A stretch of DNA of 64,000 nt from Neorhizobium alkalisoli (GCF_007829835.1 NZ_VIWP01000002.1:434001-498000); one strand, 5' to 3'. Positions 19,471 to 28,376 are shown, counted from the first letter of the stretch. The notes: generated from the letters alone by a model not told the origin. Program-made: numbers and translations.

Positions 19471-20208
19471 TCAGATCATTGCCATGCCGCCGTTGACGTG
19501 GAGAGTCTGGCCGGTGACGTAGCCTGCCTCGTCGGAAGCGAGATAAAGCACGGCTGCGGCGATGTCTGCGCCGGCGCCCATGCGCTTCATCGGAATGGCG
19601 CCCATGATGGCGTCCTTCTGCTTCTCATTGAGCTTGCCGGTCATCGCGCTTTCGATAAAGCCCGGTGCAACACAGTTGACCGTGACGTTACGCGTGGCGA
19701 TTTCCTGGGCGAGCGACTTCGAAAAACCGATCATGCCGGCCTTGGAGGCGCAGTAGTTCGCCTGGCCCGGATTGCCGGTGACGCCGACGATCGAGGTTAT
19801 GTTGATAATGCGGCCAAAACGGCGGCGCATCATCGGATGGGTGAGTTCGCGGGTCAGGCGGAAAACCGAGGTGAGGTTCACTTCCATGACCGCATCCCAG
19901 TCCGCATCGCTCATGCGCACGAACAGGCCGTCCTTGGTGATGCCGGCATTGTTGACGAGAATATCGACGCCGCCGAGTTCAGCTTCAGCCTTTTCGCCGA
20001 GCGCCTTGACTTCGTCACGGTCGGAAAGATTGGCCGGGAAGATGTGGACGCGTTCGCCAAGTTCGGCAGCCAGCGCCTCGAGCTTTTCGACGCGTGTGCC
20101 GTGCAGGCCGACAATGGCGCCCTGCTTGTGGAGGAGCCGGGCGATCTCTTCGCCGAGGCCGCCGGTTGCGCCCGTCACCAGTGCCTTGCGGCCGGTCAGA
20201 TCAAACAT
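19471..20208 (-). CDS. fabG: 3-oxoacyl-ACP reductase
   Basis: A 245-residue classical short-chain dehydrogenase that reduces 3-ketoacyl-ACP with NADPH. The cofactor motif TGATGGLGEEIA lies near residue 14, NNAG near residue 85, and the Ser-Tyr-Lys triad in NITSIVG and YCASKAG. The C-terminus HVNGGMAMI is typical of FabG. It lies 18 bases downstream of the fabD stop in the fatty-acid cluster, which settles the FabG assignment over other SDRs. Confidence 0.96.
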   Translation of the reverse strand: MFDLTGRKALVTGATGGLGEEIARLLHKQGAIVGLHGTRVEKLEALAAELGERVHIFPANLSDRDEVKALGEKAEAELGGVDILVNNAGITKDGLFVRMSDADWDAVMEVNLTSVFRLTRELTHPMMRRRFGRIINITSIVGVTGNPGQANYCASKAGMIGFSKSLAQEIATRNVTVNCVAPGFIESAMTGKLNEKQKDAIMGAIPMKRMGAGADIAAAVLYLASDEAGYVTGQTLHVNGGMAMI

Positions 20209-20226
20209 GCTTCTGTTCCTTCTTCT

Positions 20227-21171
20227 TCAGCCGAGAATGGCGGCAATCGCCGCGTCAATGTCGGCCGGTGTATTGACGGCTACGCCGGAAATATTCTTGT
20301 CGATGCGGCGGGCAAGGCCGGTCAGCACTTTTCCCGAGCCGATTTCGTAAAGCGTGGTAACGCCATTGGCGCCGAACCATTCCACCGTCTCGCGCCAGCG
20401 CACCTGGCCGGTGACCTGGGTGACGAGGAGTTTTGCGATTTCGTCCGCATCGGTGACCGGCGTGGCGCGAACATTGGCGACGACCGGCACGATCGGGTTG
20501 TGCTTTTCGACCTTGTCGAGCGCGTGGCGCATGGCATCTGCCGCCGGCGCCATCAGGTCGCTGTGGAAAGGTGCCGAGACCGGCAGCATGATGGCGCGCT
20601 TGGCGCCCTTTTCGGTGGCAAGCGCCGCAGCCTTTTCGACCGCTGCCTTCGAGCCGGAAATCACCAGCTGGCCGCCGCCATTGTCATTGGCGATCTGGCA
20701 GACGCCGTCTGCACGGGCTTGCCCGCAGATCGCATCGACATCACCATGTTCGAGGCCGATGATCGCCGCCATGGCGCCCTGCCCGACCGGAACGGCCGAC
20801 TGCATGGCATCGCCACGGATGCGAAGCAGGCGGGCAGTATCGGCAAGCGAGAACGTGCCGGCGGCACAGAGAGCGGAATATTCGCCGAGGGAGTGGCCGG
20901 CGACATAAGAAACCTTGTCGGCCAGCTTCAGGCCACGGGCTTCGAGAACCCGCATGGTCGCGATCGACACGGCCATCAGCGCCGGCTGGGCGTTTGCCGT
21001 CAGCGTCAGCGTGTCTTCCGGGCCGTTCCACATGATGTCGGAGAGCTTCTGGCCAAGCGCCTCATCGACTTCCTCGAAAACCGCGCGGGCTTCGGGGAAG
21101 GTCTCTGCAAGCTCCTTGCCCATGCCGACGGACTGGCTGCCCTGACCGGGAAACGTGAATGCGATGCTCAT
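20227..21171 (-). CDS. fabD: Malonyl-CoA:ACP transacylase
   Basis: A 314-residue enzyme that loads malonyl groups onto ACP, the first committed step before chain elongation. FPGQGSQ at the N-terminus and the nucleophile elbow GHSLGEYSA (Ser94) are intact. I chose the ATG at 21171 (MSIAFTFPG) because it follows AAGGGAAGGA; the in-frame start 11 codons upstream lacks a site. It is the first gene of the minus-strand fab cluster, divergent from the aldo/keto reductase. Confidence 0.96.
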   Translation of the reverse strand: MSIAFTFPGQGSQSVGMGKELAETFPEARAVFEEVDEALGQKLSDIMWNGPEDTLTLTANAQPALMAVSIATMRVLEARGLKLADKVSYVAGHSLGEYSALCAAGTFSLADTARLLRIRGDAMQSAVPVGQGAMAAIIGLEHGDVDAICGQARADGVCQIANDNGGGQLVISGSKAAVEKAAALATEKGAKRAIMLPVSAPFHSDLMAPAADAMRHALDKVEKHNPIVPVVANVRATPVTDADEIAKLLVTQVTGQVRWRETVEWFGANGVTTLYEIGSGKVLTGLARRIDKNISGVAVNTPADIDAAIAAILG

Positions 21172-21336
21172 AGGGTATCCTTCCCTTGTATTTTGCCTCT
21201 CCATTCACATTCACAGCCGCAGAGTCAAGGGTTAGGCCCCTTGCGATGAAGCGGATCTGCGACACTCCACACCTCTTGCGCTGCAGCAAAAGCCGCTTAA
21301 AGTCCGCCGGCATTTCAAATGACGGGACTTCACTTG

Positions 21337-22380
21337 ATGAAATACAGGACACTCGGACGCACGGAACTCTCCGTGTCGGAAATCTGCCTCGGCACCATGA
21401 CATGGGGCTCGCAGAACAGCGAGGCCGACGCGCATGAGCAGATGGATTATGCGCTCGCAAACGGCGTCAATTTCTTCGATACGGCAGAACTCTATCCGAC
21501 GACGCCGGTCAAGGCCGAGACGCATGGCCGCACCGAGGAACTGATCGGCACATGGCTGAAAAAGAGCGGCAAGCGCAAGGACATCGTGCTCGCCAGCAAG
21601 ATCGCCGGCGGCGGCCGTCCGCATATCCGCGGCGGCCAGCCGATCACGCCTGCGACGATCGTCGAAGCGGTCGACGCCAGCCTGAAGCGGCTGCAGACCG
21701 ATTATCTCGATCTCTACCAGATCCATTGGCCGAACCGCGGTCATTACCATTTCCGCGGTTCCTGGACCTATGACGCAAGCAAGCAGAACACGGCCGAGTC
21801 GATCGACGGCATTGCCGAAAAGCTGGAAGCGCTGGACGGCCAGGTCAAGGCGGGAAAGATCCGCGCCATCGGTCTTTCCAACGAGACCGCCTGGGGCACG
21901 ATGCAATATGTCCGCATCGCCGAGGAAAAAGGCCTGCCGCGGGTCGCCTCGATCCAGAACGAATATAACCTGCTCTACCGGACGTTCGACCTCGACCTTG
22001 CCGAAGTCGCGCATCACGAAAATGTCGGCCTGCTTGCCTATTCGCCGCTCGCAGCCGGCCTTCTCTCCGGCAAATATGTCGGCGGCGCCCGGCCGACCGG
22101 TTCGCGCGGCACGATTAACACCGATCTCGGCGGCCGCCTGCAGCCGCTGCAGGAGCCGGCGGTCAAGGCCTATCTCGATGTCGCGAAAAAGCACGGCCTC
22201 GACCCGTCGCAGATGGCGCTCGCTTTCTGCCTGACGCGGCCCTTCATGGCCTCGGTCATCATCGGCGCCACGACGATGGACCAGCTGAAGCTGGATATCG
22301 CCTCGGCCGACCTGACGCTGTCGGATGAGGTGATGGCCGATATCGCTGCGGTTTACCGGCTTTATACGATGCCGATCTGA
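21337..22380 (+). CDS. Aldo/keto reductase (Tas-like)
   Basis: A 347-residue NADP-dependent oxidoreductase with the (beta/alpha)8 fold. It begins MKYRTLGRTELSVSEICLGTM; the catalytic residues appear as FFDTAELYP (Asp, Tyr), LASKI (Lys) and QIHWPNRG (His). The length and the NEYNLLYR segment match the Tas subgroup of E. coli, whose physiological substrate is uncertain. It is a single gene divergent from fabD and followed by palindromic repeats. Confidence 0.88.
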   Translation: MKYRTLGRTELSVSEICLGTMTWGSQNSEADAHEQMDYALANGVNFFDTAELYPTTPVKAETHGRTEELIGTWLKKSGKRKDIVLASKIAGGGRPHIRGGQPITPATIVEAVDASLKRLQTDYLDLYQIHWPNRGHYHFRGSWTYDASKQNTAESIDGIAEKLEALDGQVKAGKIRAIGLSNETAWGTMQYVRIAEEKGLPRVASIQNEYNLLYRTFDLDLAEVAHHENVGLLAYSPLAAGLLSGKYVGGARPTGSRGTINTDLGGRLQPLQEPAVKAYLDVAKKHGLDPSQMALAFCLTRPFMASVIIGATTMDQLKLDIASADLTLSDEVMADIAAVYRLYTMPI

Positions 22381-22706
22381 ACTGGTGCGACGATAAGAAA
22401 AGTCCCCTCCCCACCCTCCCCACAAGGGGGAGGGCTTAACCCAGCCGATCCGTCAGCGCCCAAATTGAAGCGAGTGGGTGCGGCAGGTTTTCTCCCCCCT
22501 TGTGGGGGAGATGGCCGGCAGGCCAGAGAGGGTCTTCATGCTAAAACTCAGCATTGCATTTACCTCTCGCTTACCCATCCACGACAATTGCCTGTCGTGG
22601 CCGGTCATCGCGTCCTAATCTATTCTCAACGAAACTCCGGCATGATGGCGGATGGTGCGGCACGAGCCTGTTGGCTGTCGATGTGCGCATGCTGGAGAGT
22701 AGCGCC
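22381..22706. other. Intergenic region upstream of RTX gene 2
   Basis: This 326-base gap holds a palindromic repeat element (22403-22535) and, further on, a perfect 8-bp inverted repeat at 22579-22600 (CCACGACA and TGTCGTGG, loop ATTGCC). The latter lies about 110 bases before the RTX gene 2 start and could be an operator. I see no clear -35/-10 pair and no other gene. Confidence 0.45.
22403..22535. repeat. Palindromic intergenic repeat (RIME/REP-like), copy 1
   Basis: Two GC-rich hairpins (CCCTCCC/GGGGAGGG and TCTCCCCC/GGGGGAGA) flank a short spacer. The second half matches, in inverted orientation, the arms of the elements at 57567-57706 and 59335-59471. Such dispersed palindromic units are typical of Rhizobiaceae intergenic regions. 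Confidence 0.75.
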
Positions 22707-23606
22707 GTGACGACGATCACCAATGCCTTTTACCGGAATGCGAACGCGGCGAGTTACGCCTCGGTGCTGTTTACCGGTTCCGCATCGACTGCGGCGGCCT
22801 CGACGGCCCGGCAATCCGTGTCTTCTTCCGAAAGCGAAACGGGCGTTTCCACCGCGGCCCAGAAGGCGCTTGCCCGCATCACCGAAATCCTGGCGCTCGG
22901 CAATGGCACGGCCGATGATGGCGCCGGTGTCAGCGAGACCTATGGCTATATTACCAGCGCAACCGGCACCGAAGACGACGACAAGCTGACGCTGACGGGC
23001 CGCGCCGTCTCCAATCTGACAAGCGGCGGCGGCGATGACACCGTCATGATCAAGAGCGATACCGTTTCCAATATCGATTCTGGCGAAGGCAATGACACCC
23101 TGCAGATCAAGGGCGAACTTATTAACGACATTCAGGCAGGCAGCGGCGATGACAAGATCGAGCTGGCGGCAAAGCTGGTTCTCGATGTCTCGGGCGGCGA
23201 CGGCAATGACGATATCAAAGTGTCCGGTGACACGCTGATCAATATCGATGGCGGCGACGGCGACGACCGCATGTATCTCGAAGGCAACCGCATCTTTGCG
23301 AGCGGTGGCGCCGGCAATGATACGGTGACCATCCACCAGACGGGCAAGGACAGCGTCGCCGAATACACGTTCGGCAAGGGCGACGGGCAGGATACGGTTG
23401 CGAGCGACGGGAGCCTTTCGGTGCGGTTCGATGGTTATACCGAAGACGACCTGTCGATCTCCGTCATCGGCAATGTGCTGACGGCCAGGGTCAAGGGTTC
23501 CGACGACAAGATCAGCGTCACCCTCGCAAACGAGGCGCTGAACGACGGCAAGCTCACCTATGCATTTGCAATGGATCAGGGCCAGACCGTTCTGAAGATC
23601 GGCTGA
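22707..23606 (+). CDS. RTX-like protein 2: secreted beta-roll protein with 19-residue repeats
   Basis: A 299-residue acidic protein. The N-terminal ~85 residues (beginning with a GTG-coded Met, TTITNAFYRN) are Ala/Ser-rich with no signal peptide. Residues about 105-215 comprise five tandem 19-residue units of the form (S/N)xIxxGxGxDxIxIxxxxx, for example SNIDSGEGNDTLQIKGELI. This resembles a Ca-binding beta-roll but with a longer period than the standard nonapeptide. The C-terminal part (about 225-299) is a beta-rich domain. I use the GTG at 22707 because GGAGAGTAGCGCC precedes it; an ATG six codons upstream lacks a site. Probably type I secreted; function unknown. Confidence 0.75.
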   Translation: MTTITNAFYRNANAASYASVLFTGSASTAAASTARQSVSSSESETGVSTAAQKALARITEILALGNGTADDGAGVSETYGYITSATGTEDDDKLTLTGRAVSNLTSGGGDDTVMIKSDTVSNIDSGEGNDTLQIKGELINDIQAGSGDDKIELAAKLVLDVSGGDGNDDIKVSGDTLINIDGGDGDDRMYLEGNRIFASGGAGNDTVTIHQTGKDSVAEYTFGKGDGQDTVASDGSLSVRFDGYTEDDLSISVIGNVLTARVKGSDDKISVTLANEALNDGKLTYAFAMDQGQTVLKIG

Positions 23607-23631
23607 GACGACGCTCCTCTCTCACGATAGG

Positions 23632-23727
23632 TCATCCTCGGGCTTGCCCCCCGAGGATCTGATCACGCCCAATATGTTTCCAACAACACAGGTGGTTAGA
23701 TGCTCGGGACAAGCCCGAGCATGACGG
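23632..23727. repeat. Palindromic intergenic repeat, second family
   Basis: Two perfect 9-bp hairpins, ATCCTCGGG/CCCGAGGAT (23634-23658) and ATGCTCGGG/CCCGAGCAT (23700-23722), separated by about 40 bases. The paired 'tcgggcttg' hairpins are a dispersed element seen widely between genes of rhizobia and agrobacteria. This is the only copy in the window. Confidence 0.7.
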
Positions 23728-23748
23728 GTGAGAGCTTATTGCTCCGGT

Positions 23749-23783
23749 CCAAACAGCAAAGGCGCCACCTTGCGGCAGCGCCT
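23749..23783 (-). terminator. Terminator of RTX gene 3
   Basis: On the minus strand, about 30 bases after the RTX gene 3 stop, AGGCGCTGCC and GGTGGCGCCT pair over ten positions (two wobbles) around a GCAA tetraloop, followed by TTTGCTGTTT. It reads as an intrinsic terminator. Confidence 0.65.
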
Positions 23784-23812
23784 AACGATCTTGAGATCGC
23801 GCTTTCGCCCGA

Positions 23813-24655
23813 TCAGGCGATGATATCAAAATGCGCGGCCGTGAGTTTCAGGCCATGATCAAGCGTCGCGAACTGCACGGCAGCCCCCTTGCCATTGCCA
23901 TCGGCATCATACCAGAGCTTTCCCGACTTGTTGTCGTAGATGATGCGGTCGCTGGCGTCATGCGCCTTGGTGCCGGTATAAAAGGCTGCGGCCGAGAGAT
24001 CGCCGACCTTGCCGATTTTCTTGAAGATATCGTCGTCGAGAATGATGCGGTCGTCCTTCACCGAAAAATCGGTGATCGTGTCGACATTCGTCGCCCCCAG
24101 CTTGGTGTCGAAGACGAACGTGTCCTTGCCCGCACCGCCGGTCAGCACATCCTTGCCGAGGCCGCCATAGAGCGTGTCATTGCCGGCATCGCCCTTCAGC
24201 ACATCGTTTCCGGCGCCGCCCTTCAGCGTGTCATTGCCCTTGCCGCCATAGATCGTGTCGGCAAACTTGCTGCCGGTGATCTTGTCATTGCCGGAAAGAA
24301 TGGTGGCAACGGCCTTAGAAATATCTTCGCCATCACCGATCGCATTGAACTGGTCCGCGGTGATCTTGAACCCGGTGCCGACGAAGAGTTTGGTGCCGCT
24401 CGTCACCTGCGTCAGGCTGGTCAGCGTACCGCTCTCAAGACCCATGATCTCGCCATGTTCGGTGACGTAGCTCAGATCGTCGCCGCGCACTTCCGTATAG
24501 TTCTTCGAATCGGCGTAGACGCGCAGTCCGTCCTTTCCGTCGACACCATAGGTCTTGAGCTTGTCGTATTTGTCGAATTCGAAGAAATCGTAGTTTTCAA
24601 AATTGTCGAAGTGGAAGCCGGCAGATCCGATGCTGCCAAGAACAATATTCGCCAT
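23813..24655 (-). CDS. RTX protein 3: hemolysin-type Ca-binding protein
   Basis: A 280-residue acidic protein without a signal peptide. Residues 1-120 are unrecognised and rich in Asp, Phe and Tyr (NFENYDFFEFDKYD). Residues about 125-185 carry RTX nonapeptides (GGKGNDTLKG, GGAGNDVLKG, GDAGNDTLYG, GGAGKDTFVF). The last ~100 residues share long identical stretches with RTX protein 1 (KAHDASDRIIYD, KSGKLWYDADG, VQFATLD) and end in FDIIA, a typical uncleaved type I secretion tail. The start at 24655 follows GAGGATTTC. The pair looks like one secretion/folding module joined to different N-terminal domains. Confidence 0.82.
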   Translation of the reverse strand: MANIVLGSIGSAGFHFDNFENYDFFEFDKYDKLKTYGVDGKDGLRVYADSKNYTEVRGDDLSYVTEHGEIMGLESGTLTSLTQVTSGTKLFVGTGFKITADQFNAIGDGEDISKAVATILSGNDKITGSKFADTIYGGKGNDTLKGGAGNDVLKGDAGNDTLYGGLGKDVLTGGAGKDTFVFDTKLGATNVDTITDFSVKDDRIILDDDIFKKIGKVGDLSAAAFYTGTKAHDASDRIIYDNKSGKLWYDADGNGKGAAVQFATLDHGLKLTAAHFDIIA

Positions 24656-24860
24656 GAAATCCTCGTCATTATCAATGGGCTGGCGCGATCCGAAGAACTC
24701 GGTGCCATGTCGTTCTATTTGCACCCGCTTAAGATCGAACTTCCTGATACAGTAAAGGTTTAAGGAACCGCGTTTCAGAGCGACGGCTCCGCACCATCCC
24801 TTTGCGCTTTACTTCCGGCGGTGTTTCGGCCTGCTTCTTAAGGCTTTTATGCGCTTCGCT

Positions 24861-24889
24861 TTGACATTTCGCGGCCTTGTCGCTACGAG
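24861..24889 (+). promoter_or_regulatory. Candidate promoter of the RNA helicase gene
   Basis: TTGACA at 24861 lies 17 bases upstream of TACGAG (24884-24889), about 75 bases before the helicase start. The -35 is perfect but the -10 is weak. Confidence 0.35.
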
Positions 24890-24961
24890 GGCGCCATGTT
24901 CGGTCGCGATCGTTGCGGCCAGGGCGCTCAAAATGCGCACGAAATTCCGAAAGACAGATTT

Positions 24962-27064
24962 ATGACCGATTACAACGGCGCCGTTCCGGCGATCGCCAAG
25001 GCATTGGCCAAACGCGGCTATGAGACGCTGACGCCCGTCCAGCAGGCGATGCTCGATCCGGCACTGGTGAACTCCGACGCGCTCGTTTCGGCGCAGACCG
25101 GCTCCGGCAAGACGGTGGCCTTCGGCATCGCCATGGCGCCGACGCTGCTGGAAGACGGCGAAAAGTTCGACCGCGCCGGCGCGCCGCTTGCGATCGTCAT
25201 CGCGCCGACCCGCGAACTTGCCATGCAGGTGAAGCGCGAGCTGGAATGGCTTTATGAAATGACCGGCGCCGTCATCACCTCCTGCGTCGGCGGCATGGAT
25301 ATCCGCTCAGAGCGGCGCGCGCTGGAACGCGGCGCACACATCGTCGTCGGCACGCCCGGCCGTATCTGCGACCATATTCGCCGCAATGCGCTCGACATGT
25401 CGGAAATCAAGGTCGCCGTTCTCGACGAAGCCGACGAGATGCTCGATCTCGGCTTCCGCGAGGATCTCGAATTCATCCTGGAATCGGCGCCGGATGGCCG
25501 CCGCACGCTGATGTTCTCGGCCACCGTGCCCGCTGCGATCGCAAAGCTTGCAAAAAGCTACCAGCGGGATGCCAAGCGCATCTCCACCCAGACCTCGGAA
25601 AAGCAGCATGTCGATATCGAATATCGCGCGCTGATGGTCGCTCCGTCGGACCGTGAAAACGCCATCGTCAACGTGCTGCGTTATTACGAAGCGCCGAATG
25701 CGATCGTGTTCTGCTCGACGCGCGCTGCCGTCAACCATCTGATGGCGCGGCTCAGCAACCGCAATTTTGCCGCCGTCGCCCTTTCCGGCGAACTGACCCA
25801 GAACGAACGCACCCATGCGCTGCAGGCCATGCGCGATGGCCGTGCCCGCGTCTGCATCGCCACCGACGTCGCTGCCCGCGGCATCGACCTGCCCGGCCTC
25901 GATCTCGTTATCCATGCCGACCTGCCGACCAATCCGGAAACCCTGCTTCACCGCAGCGGCCGTACCGGTCGCGCCGGCCGCAAGGGCATCAGCGCGCTGA
26001 TCGTGCCGCTCAACCAGCGCCGCAAGGCCGAACGCATTCTTGGCGGCGCCGCCGTCACGCCGACCTGGGCGCGCCCGCCGTCGGCCGAAGAAGTCACGAC
26101 CCGCGACGACGACCGGCTGCTCGCCGATCCGATTTTTGAAGAAAAGCCGGGCGAGGAAGAGGCAGGCCTGATCGCCCGCCTGATCGAAAGCCATGGCGCG
26201 GAAAAGCTGGCGAGCGCTTTCGTCAATCTCTACCGCTCCAAGAATTCGGCGCCGGAAGACCTGATCGAGGTTGCCGTCGATGGCACCCGCAAGCCGCGCG
26301 AAGGTGCCCGCGATGGCGGCGATCCGGCCTCGCGTCCGCTGACGCCGCGTGGCGATTTCGGCGAGGCCGTCTGGTTCTCGCTCTCCGTCGGCCGCAAGCA
26401 GCGCGCCGAACCGCGCTGGCTGATCCCGACCATCTGCCGTGCCGGCGACATCACCAAGAACGAGATCGGCGCGATCAAGATGCAGGCCGACGAGACGTTT
26501 GTCGAAATCGCTGCCGCCAATGCCGAGCGTTTCATGCAGAAGCTCGGCAAGGACGGCATGATGGAACGCGGCATCCGCGTCACCCGCCTCGACAGCGCGC
26601 CTGATTTTTCGAGCTTCAAGCGCGAGTCCTACGACGACAGCGCTCCCCGCCACGACGGTCCGCGCATGGACAAACCGTGGAAGGGCAAGAACAAGGAAGG
26701 CGGCTTCAAGGACAGCCCCCGCAAGGAGGGCGGCTACAAGGATGGCCCGCGCAAGGAAGGTGGCTATAAGGATGGCCCCCGCAAGGAATGGCAGGGCAAG
26801 GACCAGGCCGCCCCGAACAAGCCGACAAAGGGGGCCAAGTTCTCCGGTGGCGACAAGGCCCGCGACGACCGTCGGGTCGATGACGAAGTCTGGGGCGAAA
26901 AGCCCAAGGCCCGTCCGGCCGGCGACAAGCCTTTCAAGAAGCCCTACAAGGACGGCGCCTCGCAGGACAAGCCGTTCAAGGCTGGCAAGCCTTTCAGCAA
27001 GGACAAGCCGAAATCCGGTGGCCCGAAGCCCGGCGGCAAGGGCGGCTTCGGCCGCGGCAAGTAA
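24962..27064 (+). CDS. DEAD-box RNA helicase with DbpA-type RNA-binding domain
   Basis: A 700-residue ATP-dependent RNA helicase. The core has the Q motif (ETLTPVQQ), Walker A AQTGSGKT (44-51), PTRELA, LDEADEML (about 153), SAT and HRSGRTGRAG. A DbpA/CsdA-like RRM follows at about residues 467-543. The remaining ~150 residues form a basic, Gly/Lys/Pro-rich tail with three 10-residue tandem repeats of the KEGGYKDGPR type (26693-26782). Related helicases act in ribosome assembly or cold adaptation. The start at 24962 is the ATG that opens the conserved N-terminus. A strong terminator follows at 27132. Confidence 0.93.
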   Translation: MTDYNGAVPAIAKALAKRGYETLTPVQQAMLDPALVNSDALVSAQTGSGKTVAFGIAMAPTLLEDGEKFDRAGAPLAIVIAPTRELAMQVKRELEWLYEMTGAVITSCVGGMDIRSERRALERGAHIVVGTPGRICDHIRRNALDMSEIKVAVLDEADEMLDLGFREDLEFILESAPDGRRTLMFSATVPAAIAKLAKSYQRDAKRISTQTSEKQHVDIEYRALMVAPSDRENAIVNVLRYYEAPNAIVFCSTRAAVNHLMARLSNRNFAAVALSGELTQNERTHALQAMRDGRARVCIATDVAARGIDLPGLDLVIHADLPTNPETLLHRSGRTGRAGRKGISALIVPLNQRRKAERILGGAAVTPTWARPPSAEEVTTRDDDRLLADPIFEEKPGEEEAGLIARLIESHGAEKLASAFVNLYRSKNSAPEDLIEVAVDGTRKPREGARDGGDPASRPLTPRGDFGEAVWFSLSVGRKQRAEPRWLIPTICRAGDITKNEIGAIKMQADETFVEIAAANAERFMQKLGKDGMMERGIRVTRLDSAPDFSSFKRESYDDSAPRHDGPRMDKPWKGKNKEGGFKDSPRKEGGYKDGPRKEGGYKDGPRKEWQGKDQAAPNKPTKGAKFSGGDKARDDRRVDDEVWGEKPKARPAGDKPFKKPYKDGASQDKPFKAGKPFSKDKPKSGGPKPGGKGGFGRGK
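26693..26782 (+). repeat. Three 30-bp tandem repeats in the helicase tail
   Basis: Three direct 30-base units (26693-26722, 26723-26752, 26753-26782) encode KEGGFKDSPR, KEGGYKDGPR and KEGGYKDGPR, followed by a degenerate fourth. They lie in the disordered basic tail and could vary in number between strains by slippage. Confidence 0.85.
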
Positions 27065-27416
27065 ATTCCGAAAGAGGCCGGCGGCCATCGCCGGTTCCCG
27101 AAGCGACAGCTTATTGGATCAATAGAAACCGACACCCCTGGTGGCCCCAGCCGCCGGGGGTGTTTGCTATTGGAAATTTAACGGCTCCTGCCCGCTTGCG
27201 CTTTCCGGTGCGGGAATTTTATGTCGCGCATTCACGCGGGCTGGAAAGTCGACAAATAGTCATGTATTAAAATCAACCTTGGGTTACGGCGCTAGCCACA
27301 GCAACCCAAATGCATTCGCTGCCATAAAATCGCATGACATTTTTATCCCGTGATTGTCGCCGGACCGCGAAGCCGTTTCGCCGCGTCCTTCCGCGTCCGG
27401 CTGGAGGAGGTCTGCC
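27065..27416. other. Intergenic region after the helicase gene
   Basis: A 352-base gap. It contains the helicase terminator (27132-27165) and then a relatively AT-rich stretch (about 27225-27350) that probably carries the promoter of the downstream unknown gene. I see no RNA gene or clear promoter hexamers. Confidence 0.4.
27132..27165 (+). terminator. Intrinsic terminator of the helicase gene
   Basis: ACACCCC (27132-27138) pairs with GGGGTGT (27157-27163), with a further inner helix GGTGG/CCGCC, followed by TTTG. It lies about 70 bases after the helicase stop. Confidence 0.75.
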
Positions 27417-28289
27417 ATGGCATTTCTGTACAAGATCACCCGCGACGGCCGGGACTTCTTTGCCGCTCCCGACACTCTGCCGCCCTTCTTCGTCGGCAGG
27501 CGCGTGCCCTACAAGGACAATATCGGGCTCTACAACATCTTCGGCGGCAGCAAACTGGAAAAGCTGGACTTCAAGGCCGCCGATTTCACAGGGCAATTCG
27601 GCTTCTGGGCAGAATTCATCGAGCCGACGGCGCTCTGCGAGGGACGCAACTTCCTGACACTGAATACCTATGACCGCGCGGCCTTCACTTTCGGCTTCGG
27701 CCAGTTCGCAGCGCATGTGCCGGACGGGGATTTCGTTGAATACCTGCGCTCGCTGCTCTCCCTACCGGATGCCGGCGATTATTTTCCGCATCTCGTTCTG
27801 TCCGGCGGCCATATCTGCAGCATCAATGGTGCCGGCCAGAAAGTGCCACTCGAAGACAGCAACTCCACCAATGGCTTGATGAAATACCTCAACCCCACGC
27901 TGGACGAGGTAGAAGATGCCGAGGTGATTGCGGCCGCAAGACTTATCCATTTCACCTCCCAGTCGAAAGATGCGCGCGCCGTGCAGGTCGACCAGATGGT
28001 CAAGACTTTCAAATCCTTCATGAAACGTGCCGAACAGCGGATACCGCTCGATGGACGGCCAGCCGAGCAATGCTGCCTCATTGCCGACGTGCTGCATCAG
28101 GGGCGCGGCGGCAAGATGACATGGCCGCTGATTGCCGAGGCTATGGCAAGCGCCCATCCTTTCGACGAACTTCTGGCGATCGGCTCGTCGGAATGGGACG
28201 GGAGACGAAAGACGCTGAAAAAGGCGCTTGCCGCCAATGCGAACTTTCAGGCAAAGCACTGGAACAGCGCCAGGCATGATTTCGCCTGA
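27417..28289 (+). CDS. Unknown protein, possibly lysozyme-like
   Basis: A 290-residue soluble protein of unknown function, clearly coding: a very strong GGAGGAGG site precedes MAFLYKITRDG and codon usage matches the neighbours. It has no signal peptide or membrane helix. The segment LNTYDRAAFTFGFGQFAAHVPDG (about residues 79-101) looks like the 'Tyr-GxGQ' strand region of lysozyme-fold muramidases, and a Glu (AEFIEPT) lies upstream of it; this is a weak resemblance only. The C-terminal third is helical. It is a single gene between the helicase and the rpsF operon. Confidence 0.6.
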   Translation: MAFLYKITRDGRDFFAAPDTLPPFFVGRRVPYKDNIGLYNIFGGSKLEKLDFKAADFTGQFGFWAEFIEPTALCEGRNFLTLNTYDRAAFTFGFGQFAAHVPDGDFVEYLRSLLSLPDAGDYFPHLVLSGGHICSINGAGQKVPLEDSNSTNGLMKYLNPTLDEVEDAEVIAAARLIHFTSQSKDARAVQVDQMVKTFKSFMKRAEQRIPLDGRPAEQCCLIADVLHQGRGGKMTWPLIAEAMASAHPFDELLAIGSSEWDGRRKTLKKALAANANFQAKHWNSARHDFA

Positions 28290-28348
28290 CCTGCGTTCGA
28301 TCCGGCAGGCACCTGCGAATACCTTCCTCAGGTAATTCCCCCTGCCCC

Positions 28349-28376
28349 TTGCCTTTCCCGCAAAAATCCGTATAAG
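28349..28376 (+). promoter_or_regulatory. Promoter of the rpsF operon
   Basis: TTGCCT (28349-28354) and TATAAG (28371-28376) are separated by 16 bases, giving an expected transcription start near 28383 and an unusually long ~218-base leader before rpsF. Confidence 0.6.

Noticed and set aside
25307..27088. 593-codon minus-strand frame opposite the RNA helicase
   Set aside because: Same reason: a mirror of the helicase's third-position GC bias with no known domain.
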